A stretch of DNA of 64,000 nucleotides from Paragorgia papillata (lineage: Eukaryota; Cnidaria; Anthozoa; Scleralcyonacea; Coralliidae). Below the pieces are notes generated by a model, which made no database searches, was not told where the DNA came from, and saw only the letters and a program-made list of their open reading frames with translations. The stretch covers positions 1 to 64,000 of the forward strand of contig JAWNZC010000290.1 of NCBI GenBank assembly GCA_035771165.1, read 5' to 3'. Below are positions 1 through 12,400 of this stretch, in pieces. Numbering within the stretch: position 1 is the stretch's first letter; each line of letters starts with the position of its first letter. Made by a program: the position numbers and the translations under genes.

Positions 1-26
1 CCTAACCCTAACCCTAACCCTAACCC
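1..26. repeat. Telomere repeat (CCCTAA)n, chromosome end
   Basis: The first 26 bases are CCTAA, three full CCCTAA copies and a partial CCC. This is the C-rich strand of the TTAGGG telomere repeat, so the chromosome tip lies to the left of base 1 and the G-rich strand runs 3' outward. Only about 4.4 copies are present, so the true telomere is probably truncated by the assembly. The satellite follows directly at TTAACGCC (27-34) with no spacer. TTAGGG is the common metazoan repeat but is also found in many fungi and protists, so it does not identify the organism. Confidence 0.93.
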
Positions 27-480
27 TTAACGCCATAGACTTATATATTTGGAAAGCCCGCGAGGCGGGCTAAACCCGAATTATGCAGGTTTGGTGACTC
101 GTCACAAACACCCAAAACTGAGGGCGTGGCCAGCCCTAAATAAGGTCATAAAATCGATTAACGCCTCAGGCGTCCACGAGACTTTAAATACTTTTGGAAA
201 GCCCGCGAGGCGGGCTAACTCCCGAATTATGCAGGTTTTGGGGACGTCACACTACACCCAGAAAAAAAAAAAAACTGTGGGCGTGGCAGCCCAAATTAAG
301 GTCCATAAAAATCTATTAACGCCTCAGGCGTCGAGACTTTATATATTTGGAAAGCCGCGAGGCGGGCTACCCGAATTGCAGGTTTGGTGACGTCACACCC
401 AAAACTGTGGGGTTGCTAACAGCCCAAATTAAGGTCATAAAAGCCATTAACGCCTCAGGCGTCGAGACTTATATATTTGG
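27..480. repeat. Degenerate telomere-proximal satellite copies
   Basis: The first three to four units of the 128 bp array are clearly diverged from the consensus. The first unit lacks about 10 bp, removing half of the CGCCTCAGGCG palindrome. Other changes include GTCCACGAG for GTCGAG near 170, a run of 13 A at 262-274 in place of the usual CAAAACTG context, and TGTGGGGTTGCTAAC near 406-421. This could be genuine decay at the array edge, telomere-repair scarring, or poor consensus at the end of a contig. The sequence alone cannot separate these. Confidence 0.75.
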
Positions 481-3400
481 AAAGCCCGCGAGGCGGCTAA
501 CCGAATTTGCAGGTTTGGTGACGTCACACCCAAAACTGTGGGCGTGGCAGCCCAAATAAGGTCATAAAAGCCATTAACGCCTCAGGCGTCGAGACTTATA
601 TATTTGGAAAGCCCGCGAGGCGGGCTACCCGAATTTGCAGGTTTGGTGCCGTCACACCCAAAACTGTGGGCGTGGCAGCCCAAATAAGGTCATAAAAAGC
701 CATTAACGCCTCAGGCGTCGAGACTTATATATTTGGAAAGCCCGCGAGGCGGGCTACCCGAATTTGCAGGTTTGGTGACGTCACACCCAAAACTGTGGGC
801 GTGGCAGCCCAAATAAGGTCATAAAAGCCATTAACGCCTCAGGCGTCGAGACTTATATATTTGTGAAAGCCCGCGAGGCGGGCTACCCGAATTTGCAGGT
901 TTGGTGACGGCACACCCAAAACTGTGGGCGTGGCAGCCCAAATAAGGTCATAAAAGCCATTAACGCCTCAGGCGTCGAGACTTATATATTTGGAAAGCCC
1001 GCGAGGCGGGGCTACCCGAATTTGCAGGTTTGGTGACGTCACACCCAAAAACTGTGGGCGTGGCAGCCCAAATAAGGTCATAAAAGCCATTAACGCCTCA
1101 GGCGTCGAGACTTATATATTTGGAAAGCCCGCGAGGCGGGCTACCCGAATTTGCAGGTTTGGTGACGTCACACCCAAAACTGTGGGCGTGGCAGCCCAAA
1201 TAAGGTCATAAAAAGCCATTAACGCCTCAGGCGTCGAGACTTATATATTTGGAAAGCCCGCGAGGCGGGCTACCCGAATTTGCAGGTTTGGTGACGTCAC
1301 ACCCAAAACTGTGGGGCGTGGCAGCCCAAATAAGGTCATAAAAGCCATTAACGCCTCAGGCGTCGAGACTTATATATTTGGAAAGCCCGCGAGGCGGGCT
1401 ACCCGAATTTGCAGGTTTGGTGACGTCACACCCAAAACTGTGGGCGTGGCAGCCCAAATAAGGTCATAAAAGCCATTAACGCCTCAGGCGTCGAGACTTA
1501 TATATTTGGAAAGCCCGCGAGGCGGGCTACCCGAAATTTGCAGGTTTGGTGACGTCACACCCAAAAACTGTGGGCGTGGCAGCCCAAATAAGGTCATAAA
1601 AAGCCATTAACGCCTCAGGCGTCGAGACTTATATATTTGGAAAGCCCGCGAGGCGGGCTACCCGAATTTGCAGGTTTGGTGACGTCACACCCAAAACTGT
1701 GGGCGTGGCAGCCCAAATAAGGTCATAAAAGCCATTAACGCCTCAGGCGTCGAGACTTATATATTTGGAAAGCCCGCGAGGCGGGCTACCCGAATTTGCA
1801 GGTTTGGTGACGTCACACCCAAAACTGTGGGCGTGGCAGCCCAAATAAGGTCATAAAAGCCATTAACGCCTCAGGCGTCGAGACTTATATATTTGGAAAG
1901 CCCGCGAGGCGGGCTACCCGAATTTGCAGGTTTGGTGACGTCCACACCCAAAACTGTGGGCGTGGCAGCCCAAATAAGGTCATAAAATCCATTAACGCCT
2001 CAGGCGTCGAGACTTATATTATTTGGAAAGCCCGCGAGGCGGGCTACCCGAATTTGCAGGTTTGGTGACGTCACACCCAAAACTGTGGGCGTGGCAGCCC
2101 AAATAAGGTCATAAAAGCCATTAACGCCTCAGGCGTCGAGACTTATATATTTGGAAAGCCCGCGAGGCGGGCTACCCGAATTTTGCAGGTTTGGTGACGT
2201 CACACCCAAAACTGTGGGCGTGGCAGCCCAAATAAGGTCATAAAAGCCATTAACGCCTCAGGCGTCGAGACTTATATATTTGGAAAGCCCGCGAGGCGGG
2301 CTACCCGAATTTGCAGGTTTGGTGACGTCACACCCAAACTGTGGGCGTGGCAGCCCAAATAAGGTCATAAAAGCCATTAACGCCTCCAGGCGTCGAGACT
2401 TATATATTGGAAAGCCCGCGAGGCGGGCTACCCGAATTTGCAGGTTTGGTGACGTCACACCCAAAACTGTGGGCGTGGCAGCCCAAAATAAGGTCATAAA
2501 AGCCATTAACGCCTCAGGCGTCGAGACTTATATATTTGGAAAGCCCGCGAGGGCGGGCTACCCGAATTTGCAGGTTTGGTGACGTCACACCCAAAACTGT
2601 GGGCGTGGCAGCCCAAATAAGGTCATAAAAGCCATTAACGCCTCAGGCGTCGAGACTTATATATTTGGAAAGCCCGCGAGGCGGGCTACCCGAATTTGCA
2701 GGTTTGGTGACGTCACACCCAAAACTGTGGGCGTGGCAGCCCAAATAAGGTCATAAAAGCCATTAAACGCCTCAGGCGTCGAGACTTATATATTTGGAAA
2801 GCCCGCGAGGCGGGCTACCCGAATTTGCAGGTTTGGTGACGTCACACCCAAAAACGTGGGCGTGGCAGCCCAAATAAGGTCATAAAATCCATTAAACGCC
2901 TCAGGCGTCGAGACTTATATATTTGGAAAGCCCGCGAGGCGGGCTAACCCGAATTTGCAGGTTTGGTGACGTCACACCCAAAAACTGTGGGCGTGGCAGC
3001 CCAAATAAGGTCATAAAAGCCATTAACGCCTCAGGCCGTCGAGACTTATATATTTGGAAAGCCCGCGAGGCGGGCTACCCGAATTTGCAGGTTTGGGGAC
3101 GTCACACCCAAAACTGTGGGCGTGGCAGCCCAAATAAGGTCATAAAAGCCATTAAACGCCTCAGGCGTCGAGACTTATATATTTGGAAAGCCCGCGAGGC
3201 GGGCTACCCGAATTTGCAGGTTTGGTGACGTCACACCCAAAACTGTGGGCGTGGCAGCCCAAATAAGGTCATAAAAGCCATTAACGCCTCAGGCGTCGAG
3301 ACTTTATATATTTGGAAAGCCCGCGAGGCGGGCTACCCGAATTTGCAGGTTTGGTGACGTCACACCCAAAACTGTGGCGTGGCAGCCCAAATAAGGTCAT

Positions 3401-6400
3401 AAAAGCCATTAACGCCTCAGGCGTCGAGACTTATATATTTGGAAAGCCCGCGAGGCGGGCTACCCGAATTTGCAGGTTTGGTGACGTCAACACCCAAAAC
3501 TGTGGGCGTGGCAGCCCAAATAAGGTCATAAAAGCCATTAACGCCTCAGGCGTCGAGACTTATATATTTGGAAAGCCCGCGAGGCGGGCTACCCGAATTT
3601 GCAGGTTTGGTGACGTCACACCCAAAACTGTGGGCGTGGCAGCCCAAATAAGGTCATAAAAGCCATTAACGCCTCAGGCGTCGAGACTTATATATTTGGA
3701 AAGCCCGCGAGGCGGGCTACCCGAATTTGCAGGTTTGGTGACGTCACACCCAAAACTGTGGGCGTGGCAGCCCAAATAAGGTCATAAAATCCATTAACGC
3801 CTCAGGCGTCGAGACTTATATATTTGGAAAGCCCGCGAGGCGGGCTACCCGAATTTGCAGGTTTGGTGACGTCACACCCAAAACTGTGGGCGTGGCAGCC
3901 CAAATAAGGTCATAAAAGCCATTAACGCCTCAGGCGTCGAGACTTATATATTTGGAAAGCCCGCGAGGCGGCTACCCGAATTTGCAGGTTTGGGTGACGT
4001 CCACACCCAAAACTGTGGGCGTGGCAGCCCAAATAAGGTCATAAAAGCCATTAACGCCTCAGGCGTCGAGACTTATATATTTGGAAAGCCCGCGAGGCGG
4101 GCTTACCCGAATTTGCAGGTTTGGTGACGTCACACCCAAAACTGTGGGGCGTGGCAGCCCAAATAAGGTCATAAAAGCCATTAACGCCTCAGGCGTCGAG
4201 ACTTATATATTTGGAAAGCCCGCGAGGCGGGCTACCCGAATTTGCAGGTTTGGTGACGTCACACCCAAAACTGTGGGCGTGGCAGCCCAAATAAGGTCAT
4301 AAAAGCCATTAACGCCTCAGGCGTCGAGACTTATATATTTGGAAAGCCCGCGAGGGCGGGGCTACCCGAATTTGCAGGTTTGGTGACGTCACACCCAAAA
4401 ACTGTGGGCGTGGCAGCCCAAATAAGGTCATAAAAGCCATTTAACGCCTCAGGCGTCGAGACTTATATATTTGGAAAGCCCGCGAGGCGGGCTACCACCG
4501 AATTTGCAGGTTTGGTGACGTCACACCCAAAACTGTGGGCGTGGCAGCCCAAATAAGGGTCATAAAAGCCATTAAACGCCTCAGGCGTCGAGACTTATAT
4601 ATTTGGAAAGCCCGCGAGGGCGGGCTAACCCGAATTTGCAGGTTTGGTGACGTCACAACCCAAAACTGTGGGCGTGGCAGCCCAAATAAGGTCATAAAAG
4701 CCATTAACGCCTCAGGCGTCGAGACTTATATATTTGGAAAGCCCGCGAGGGCGGGCTACCCGAATTTGCAGGTTTTGGTGACGTCACACCCAAAACTGTG
4801 GGCGTGGCAGCCCAAATAAGGTCATAAAAGCCATTAACGCCTCAGGCGTCGAGACTTATATATTTGGAAAGCCCGCGAGGCGGGCTAACCCGAATTTGCA
4901 GGTTTGGTGACGTCCACACCCCAAAACTGTGGGCGTGGCAGCCCAAATAAGGTCATAAAAGCCATTAACGCCTCAGGCGTCGAGACTTATATATTTGGAA
5001 AGCCCGCGAGGCGGGCTACCCGAATTTGCAGGTTTGGTGACGTCACACCCAAAACTGTGGGCGTGGCAGCCCAAATAAGGTTCATAAAAGCCATTAACGC
5101 CTCAGGCGTCGAGACTTATATATTTTGGAAAGCCCGCGAGGCGGGCTACCCGAATTTGCAGGTTTGGTGACGTCACACCCAAAACTGTGGGCGGTGGCAG
5201 CCCAAATAAGGTCATAAAAGCCATTAAACGCCTCAGGCGTCGAGACTTATATATTTGGAAAGCCCGCGAGGGCGGGCTACCCGAATTTGCAGGTTTGGTG
5301 ACGTCACACCCAAAACTGTGGGCGTGGCAGCCCAAATAAGGTCATAAAAGCCATTAACGCCTCAGGCGTCGAGACTTATATATTTGGAAAGCCCGCGAGG
5401 CGGGCTACCCGAATTTGCAGGTTTGGTGACGTCACACCCAAAACTGTGGGCGTGGCAGCCCAAATAAGGTCATAAAAGCCATTAACGCCTCAGGCGTCGA
5501 GACTTATATATTTGGAAAGCCCGCGAGGCGGGCTAACCCGAATTTGCAGGTTTGGTGACGTCACACCCAAAACTGTGGGCGTGGCAGCCCAAATAAGGTC
5601 ATAAAAGCCATTAACGCCTCAGGCGTCGAGACTTATATATTTGGAAAGCCCGCGAGGCGGGCTAACCCGAATTTGCAGGTTTGGTGACGTCACACCCAAA
5701 ACTGTGGGCGTGGCAGCCCAAATAAGGTCATAAAAGCCATTAACGCCTCAGGCGTCGAGACTTATATATTTGGAAAGCCCGCGAGGCGGGCTACCCGAAT
5801 TTGCAGGTTTGGTGACGTCACACCCAAAATGTGGGCGTGGCAGCCCAAATAAGGTCATAAAAGCCATTAACGCCTCAGGCGTCGAGACTTATATATTTGG
5901 AAAGCCCGCGAGGCGGGCTACCCGAATTTGCAGGTTTGGTGACGTCACACCCAAAACTGTGGGCGTGGCAGCCCAAATAAGGTCATAAAAGCCATTAACG
6001 CCTCAGGCGTCGAGACTTATATATTTGGAAAGCCCGCGAGGCGGGCTACCCGAATTTGCAGGTTTGGTGACGTCACACCAAAACTGTGGGCGTGGCAGCC
6101 CAAATAAGGTCATAAAAGCCATTAACGCCTCAGGCGTCGAGACTTATATATTTGGAAAGCCCGCGAGGCGGGCTACCCGAATTTGCAGGTTTGGTGACGT
6201 CACACCCAAAACTGTGGGCGTGGCAGCCCAAATAAGGTCATAAAAGCCATTAACGCCTCAGGCGTTCGAGACTTATATATTTGGAAAGCCCGCGAGGCGG
6301 GCTACCCGAATTTGCAGGTTTGGGGACGTCACACCCAAAACTGTGGGCGTGGCAGCCCAAATAAGGTCATAAAATCGATTAACGCCTCAGGCGTCGAGAC

Positions 6401-9400
6401 TTATATATTTGGAAAGCCCGCGAGGCGGGCTACCCGAATTTGCAGGTTTGGTGACGTCACACCCAAAACTGTGGGCGTGGCAGCCCAAATAAGGTCATAA
6501 AAGCCATTAACGCCTCAGGCGTCGAGACTTATATATTTGGAAAGCCCGCGAGGCGGGCTACCCGAATTTGCAGGTTTGGTGACGTCACACCCAAAACTGT
6601 GGGCGTGGCAGCCCAAATAAGGTCATAAAAGCCATTAACGCCTCAGGCGTCGAGACTTATATATTTGGAAAGCCCGCGAGGCGGGCTACCCGAATTTTGC
6701 AGGTTTGGTGACGTCACACCCAAAACTGTGGGCGTGGCAGCCCAAATAAGGTCATAAAAGCCATTAACGCCTCAGGCGTCGAGACTTATATATTTGGAAA
6801 GCCCGCGAGGCGGGCTACCCGAATTTGCAGGTTTGGTGACGTCACACCCAAAAACTGTGGGCGTGGCAGCCCAAATAAGGTCATAAAAGCCATTAACGCC
6901 TCAGGCGTCGAGACTTATATATTTGGAAAGCCCGCGAGGCGGGCTACCCGAATTTGCAGGTTTGGTGACGTCACACCCAAAACTGTGGGCGTGGCAGCCC
7001 AAATAAGGTCATAAAAGCCATTAACGCCTCAGGCGTCGAGACTTATATATTTGGAAAGCCCGCGAGGCGGGCTACCCGAATTTGCAGGTTTGGTGACGTC
7101 ACACCCAAAACTGTGGGCGTGGCAGCCCAAATAAGGTCATAAAAGCCATTAACGCCTCAGGCGTCGAGACTTATATATTTGGAAAGCCCGCGAGGCGGGC
7201 TACCCGAATTTGCAGGTTTGGTGACGTCACACCCAAAACTGTGGGCGTGGCAGCCCAAATAAGGTCATAAAAGCCATTAAACGCCTCAGGCGTCGAGACT
7301 TATATATTTGGAAAGCCCGCGAGGCGGGCTACCCGAATTTGCAGGTTTGGGGACGTCACACCCAAAACTGTGGGCGTGGCAGCCCAAATAAGGTCATAAA
7401 AGCCATTAACGCCTCAGGCGTCGAGACTTATATATTTGGAAAGCCCGCGAGGCGGGCTACCCGAATTTGCAGGTTTGGTGACGTCACACCCAAAACTGTG
7501 GGCGTGGCAGCCCAAATAAGGTCATAAAAGCCATTAACGCCTCAGGCGTCGAGACTTATATATTTGGAAAGCCCGCGAGGCGGGCTACCCGAATTTGCAG
7601 GTTTGGTGACGTCACACCCAAAACTGTGGGCGTGGCAGCCCAAATAAGGTCATAAAAGCCATTAACGCCTCAGGCGTCGAGACTTATATATTTGGAAAGC
7701 CCGCGAGGCGGGCTACCCGAATTTGCAGGTTTGGTGACGTCACACCCAAAACTGTGGGCGTGGCAGCCCAAATAAGGTCATAAAAGCCATTAACGCCTCA
7801 GGCGTCGAGACTTATATATTTGGAAAGCCCGCGAGGGCGGGCTACCCGAATTTGCAGGTTTGGTGACGTCACACCCAAAACTGTGGGCGTGGCAGCCCAA
7901 ATAAGGTCATAAAAGCCATTAACGCCTCAGGCGTCGAGACTTATATATTTGGAAAGCCGCGAGGCGGGCTACCCGAATTTGCAGGTTTGGTGACGTCACA
8001 CCCAAAACTGTGGGCGTGGCAGCCCAAATAAGGTCATAAAAGCCATTAACGCCTCAGGCGTCGAGACTTATTATATTTGGAAAGCCCGCGAGGCGGGCTA
8101 CCCGAATTTGCAGGTTTGGTGACGTCACACCCAAAACTGTGGGCGTGGCAGCCCAAATAAGGTCATAAAAGCCATTAACGCCTCAGGCGTCGAGACTTAT
8201 ATATTTGGAAAGCCCGCGAGGCGGGCTACCCGAATTTGCAGGTTTGGTGACGTCACACCCAAAACTGTGGGCGTGGCAGCCCAAATAAGGTCATAAAAGC
8301 CATTAACGCCTCAGGCGTCGAGACTTATATATTTGGAAAGCCCGCGAGGCGGGCTACCCGAATTTGCAGGTTTGGTGACGTCACACCCAAAACTGTGGGC
8401 GTGGCAGCCCAAATAAGGTCATAAAAGCCATTAACGCCTCAGGCGTCGAGACTTATATATTTGGAAAGCCCGCGAGGCGGGCTACCCGAATTTGCAGGTT
8501 TGGTGACGTCACACCCAAAACTGTGGGCGTGGCAGCCCAAATAAGGTCATAAAAGCCATTAACGCCTCAGGCGTCGAGACTTATATATTTGGAAAGCCCG
8601 CGAGGCGGGCTACCCGAATTTGCAGGTTTGGTGGACGTCACACCCAAAACTGTGGGCGTGGCAGCCCAAATAAGGTCATAAAAGCCATTAACGCCTCAGG
8701 CGTCGAGACTTATATATTTGGAAAGCCCGCGAGGCGGGCTACCCGAATTTGCAGGTTTGGGGACGTCACACCCAAAACTGTGGGCGTGGCAGCCCAAATA
8801 AGGTCATAAAAGCCATTAACGCCTCAGGCGTCGAGACTTATATATTTGGAAAGCCCGCGAGGCGGGCTACCCGAATTTGCAGGTTTGGTGACGTCACACC
8901 CAAAACTGTGGGCGTGGCAGCCCAAATAAGGTCATAAAAGCCATTAACGCCTCAGGCGTCGAGACTTATATATTTGGAAAGCCCGCGAGGCGGGCTACCC
9001 GAATTTGCAGGTTTGGTGACGTCACACCCAAAACTGTGGGCGTGGCAGCCCAAATAAGGTCATAAAAGCCATTAACGCCTCAGGCGTCGAGACTTATATA
9101 TTTGGAAAGCCCGCGAGGCGGGCTACCCGAATTTGCAGGTTTGGGGACGTCACACCCAAAACTGTGGGCGTGGCAGCCCAAATAAGGTCATAAAAGCCCT
9201 TAACGCCTCAGGCGTCGAGACTTATATATTTGGAAAGCCCGCGAGGCGGGCTACCCGAATTTGCAGGTTTGGTGACGTCACACCCAAAACTGTGGGCGTG
9301 GCAGCCCAAATAAGGTCATAAAAAGCCATTAACGCCTCAGGCGTCGAGACTTATATATTTGGAAAGCCCGCGAGGCGGGCTACCCGAATTTGCAGGTTTG

Positions 9401-12400
9401 GTGACGTCACACCCAAAACTGTGGGCGTGGCAGCCCAAATAAGGTCATAAAAGCCATTAACGCCTCAGGCGTCGAGACTTATATATTTGGAAAGCCCGCG
9501 AGGCGGGCTACCCGAATTTGCAGGTTTGGTGACGTCACACCCAAAACTGTGGGCGTGGCAGCCCAAATAAGGTCATAAAAGCCATTAACGCCTCAGGCGT
9601 CGAGACTTATATATTTGGAAAGCCCGCGAGGCGGGCTACCCGAATTTGCAGGTTTGGTGACGTCACACCCAAAACTGTGGGCGTGGCAGCCCAAATAAGG
9701 TCATAAAAGCCATTAACGCCTCAGGCGTCGAGACTTATATATTTGGAAAGCCCGCGAGGCGGGCTACCCGAATTTGCAGGTTTGGTGACGTCACACCCAA
9801 AACTGTGGGCGTGGCAGCCCAAATAAGGTCATAAAAGCCATTAACGCCTCAGGCGTCGAGACTTATATATTTGGAAAGCCCGCGAGGCGGGCTACCCGAA
9901 TTTGCAGGTTTGGTGACGTCACACCCAAAACTGTGGGCGTGGCAGCCCAAATAAGGTCATAAAAGCCATTAACGCCTCAGGCGTCGAGACTTATATATTT
10001 GGAAAGCCCGCGAGGCGGGCTACCCGAATTTGCAGGTTTGGTGACGTCACACCCAAAACTGTGGGCGTGGCAGCCCAAATAAGGTCATAAAAGCCATTAA
10101 ACGCCTCAGGCGTCGAGACTTATATATTTGGAAAGCCCGCGAGGCGGGCTACCCGAATTTGCAGGTTTGGTGACGTCACACCCAAAACTGTGGGCGTGGC
10201 AGCCCAAATAAGGTCATAAAAAGCCATTAACGCCTCAGGCGTCGAGACTTATATATTTGGAAAGCCCGCGAGGCGGGCTACCCGAATTTGCAGGTTTGGT
10301 GACGTCACACCCAAAACTGTGGGCGTGGCAGCCCAAATAAGGTCATAAAAGCCATTAACGCCTCAGGCGTCGAGACTTATATATTTGGAAAGCCCGCGAG
10401 GCGGGCTACCCGAATTTGCAGGTTTGGTGGACGTCACACCCAAAACTGTGGGCGTGGCAGCCCAAATAAGGTCATAAAAGCCATTAACGCCTCAGGCGTC
10501 GAGACTTATATATTTGGAAAGCCCGCGAGGCGGGCTACCCGAATTTGCAGGTTTGGTGACGTCACACCCAAAACTGTGGGCGTGGCAGCCCAAATAAGGT
10601 CATAAAAGCCATTAACGCCTCAGGCGTCGAGGACTTATATATTTGGAAAGCCCGCGAGGCGGGCTACCCGAATTTGCAGGTTTGGTGACGTCACACCCAA
10701 AACTGTGGGCGTGGCAGCCCAAATAAGGTCATAAAAGCCATTAACGCCTCAGGCGTCGAGACTTATATATTTGGAAAGCCCGCGAGGCGGGCTACCCGAA
10801 TTTGCAGGTTTGGTGACGTCACACCCAAAAACTGTGGGCGTGGCAGCCCAAATAAGGTCATAAAAGCCATTAACGCCTCAGGCGTCGAGACTTATATATT
10901 TGGAAAGCCCGCGAGGCGGGCTACCCGAATTTGCAGGTTTGGTGACGTCACACCCAAAACTGTGGGCGTGGCAGCCCAAATAAGGTCATAAAAGCCATTA
11001 ACGCCTCAGGCGTCGAGACTTATATATTTGGAAAGCCCGCGAGGCGGGCTACCCGAATTTGCAGGTTTGGTGACGTCACACCCAAAACTGTGGGCGTGGC
11101 AGCCCAAATAAGGTCATAAAAGCCATTAACGCCTCAGGCGTCGAGACTTATATATTTGGAAAGCCCGCGAGGCGGGCTACCCGAATTTGCAGGTTTGGTG
11201 ACGTCACACCCAAAACTGTGGGCGTGGCAGCCCAAATAAGGTCATAAAAGCCATTAACGCCTCAGGCGTCGAGACTTATATATTTGGAAAGCCCGCGAGG
11301 CGGGCTACCCGAATTTGCAGGTTTGGTGACGTCACACCCAAAACTGTGGGCGTGGCAGCCCAAATAAGGTCATAAAAGCCATTAACGCCTCAGGCGTCGA
11401 GACTTATATATTTGGAAAGCCCGCGAGGCGGGCTACCCGAATTTGCAGGTTTGGGGACGTCACACCCAAAACTGTGGGCGTGGCAGCCCAAATAAGGTCA
11501 TAAAATCGATTAACGCCTCAGGCGTCGAGACTTATATATTTGGAAAGCCCGCGAGGCGGGCTACCCGAATTTGCAGGTTTGGTGACGTCACACCCAAAAA
11601 CTGTGGGCGTGGCAGCCCAAATAAGGTCATAAACTCCATTAACGCCTCAGGCGTCGAGACTTATATATTTGGAAAGCCCGCGAGGCGGGCTACCCGAATT
11701 TGCAGGTTTGGTGACGTCACACCCAAAACTGTGGGCGTGGCAGCCCAAATAAGGTCATAAAAGCCATTAACGCCTCAGGCGTCGAGACTTATATATTTGG
11801 AAAGCCCGCGAGGCGGGCTACCCGAATTTGCAGGTTTGGGGACGTCACAACCCAAAAACTGTGGGCGTGGCAGCCCAAATAAGGTCATAAAATCGATTAA
11901 CGCCTCAGGCGTCGAGACTTATATATTTGGAAAGCCCGCGAGGCGGGCTACCCGAATTTGCAGGTTTGGTGACGTCACACCCAAAACTGTGGGCGTGGCA
12001 GCCCAAATAAGGTCATAAAAGCCATTAAACGCCTCAGGCGTCGAGACTTATATATTTGGAAAGCCCGCGAGGCGGGCTACCCGAATTTGCAGGTTTGGGG
12101 ACGTCACACCCAAAACTGTGGGCGTGGCAGCCCAAATAAGGTCATAAAAGCCATTAAACGCCTCAGGCGTCGAGACTTATATATTTGGAAAGCCCGCGAG
12201 GCGGGCTACCCGAATTTGCAGGTTTGGTGACGTCACACCCAAAACTGTGGGCGTGGCAGCCCAAATAAGGTCATAAAATCCATTAACGCCTCAGGCGTCG
12301 AGACTTATATATTTGGAAAGCCCGCGAGGCGGGCTACCCGAATTTGCAGGTTTGGTGACGTCACACCCAAAACTGTGGGCGTGGCAGCCCAAATAAGGTC

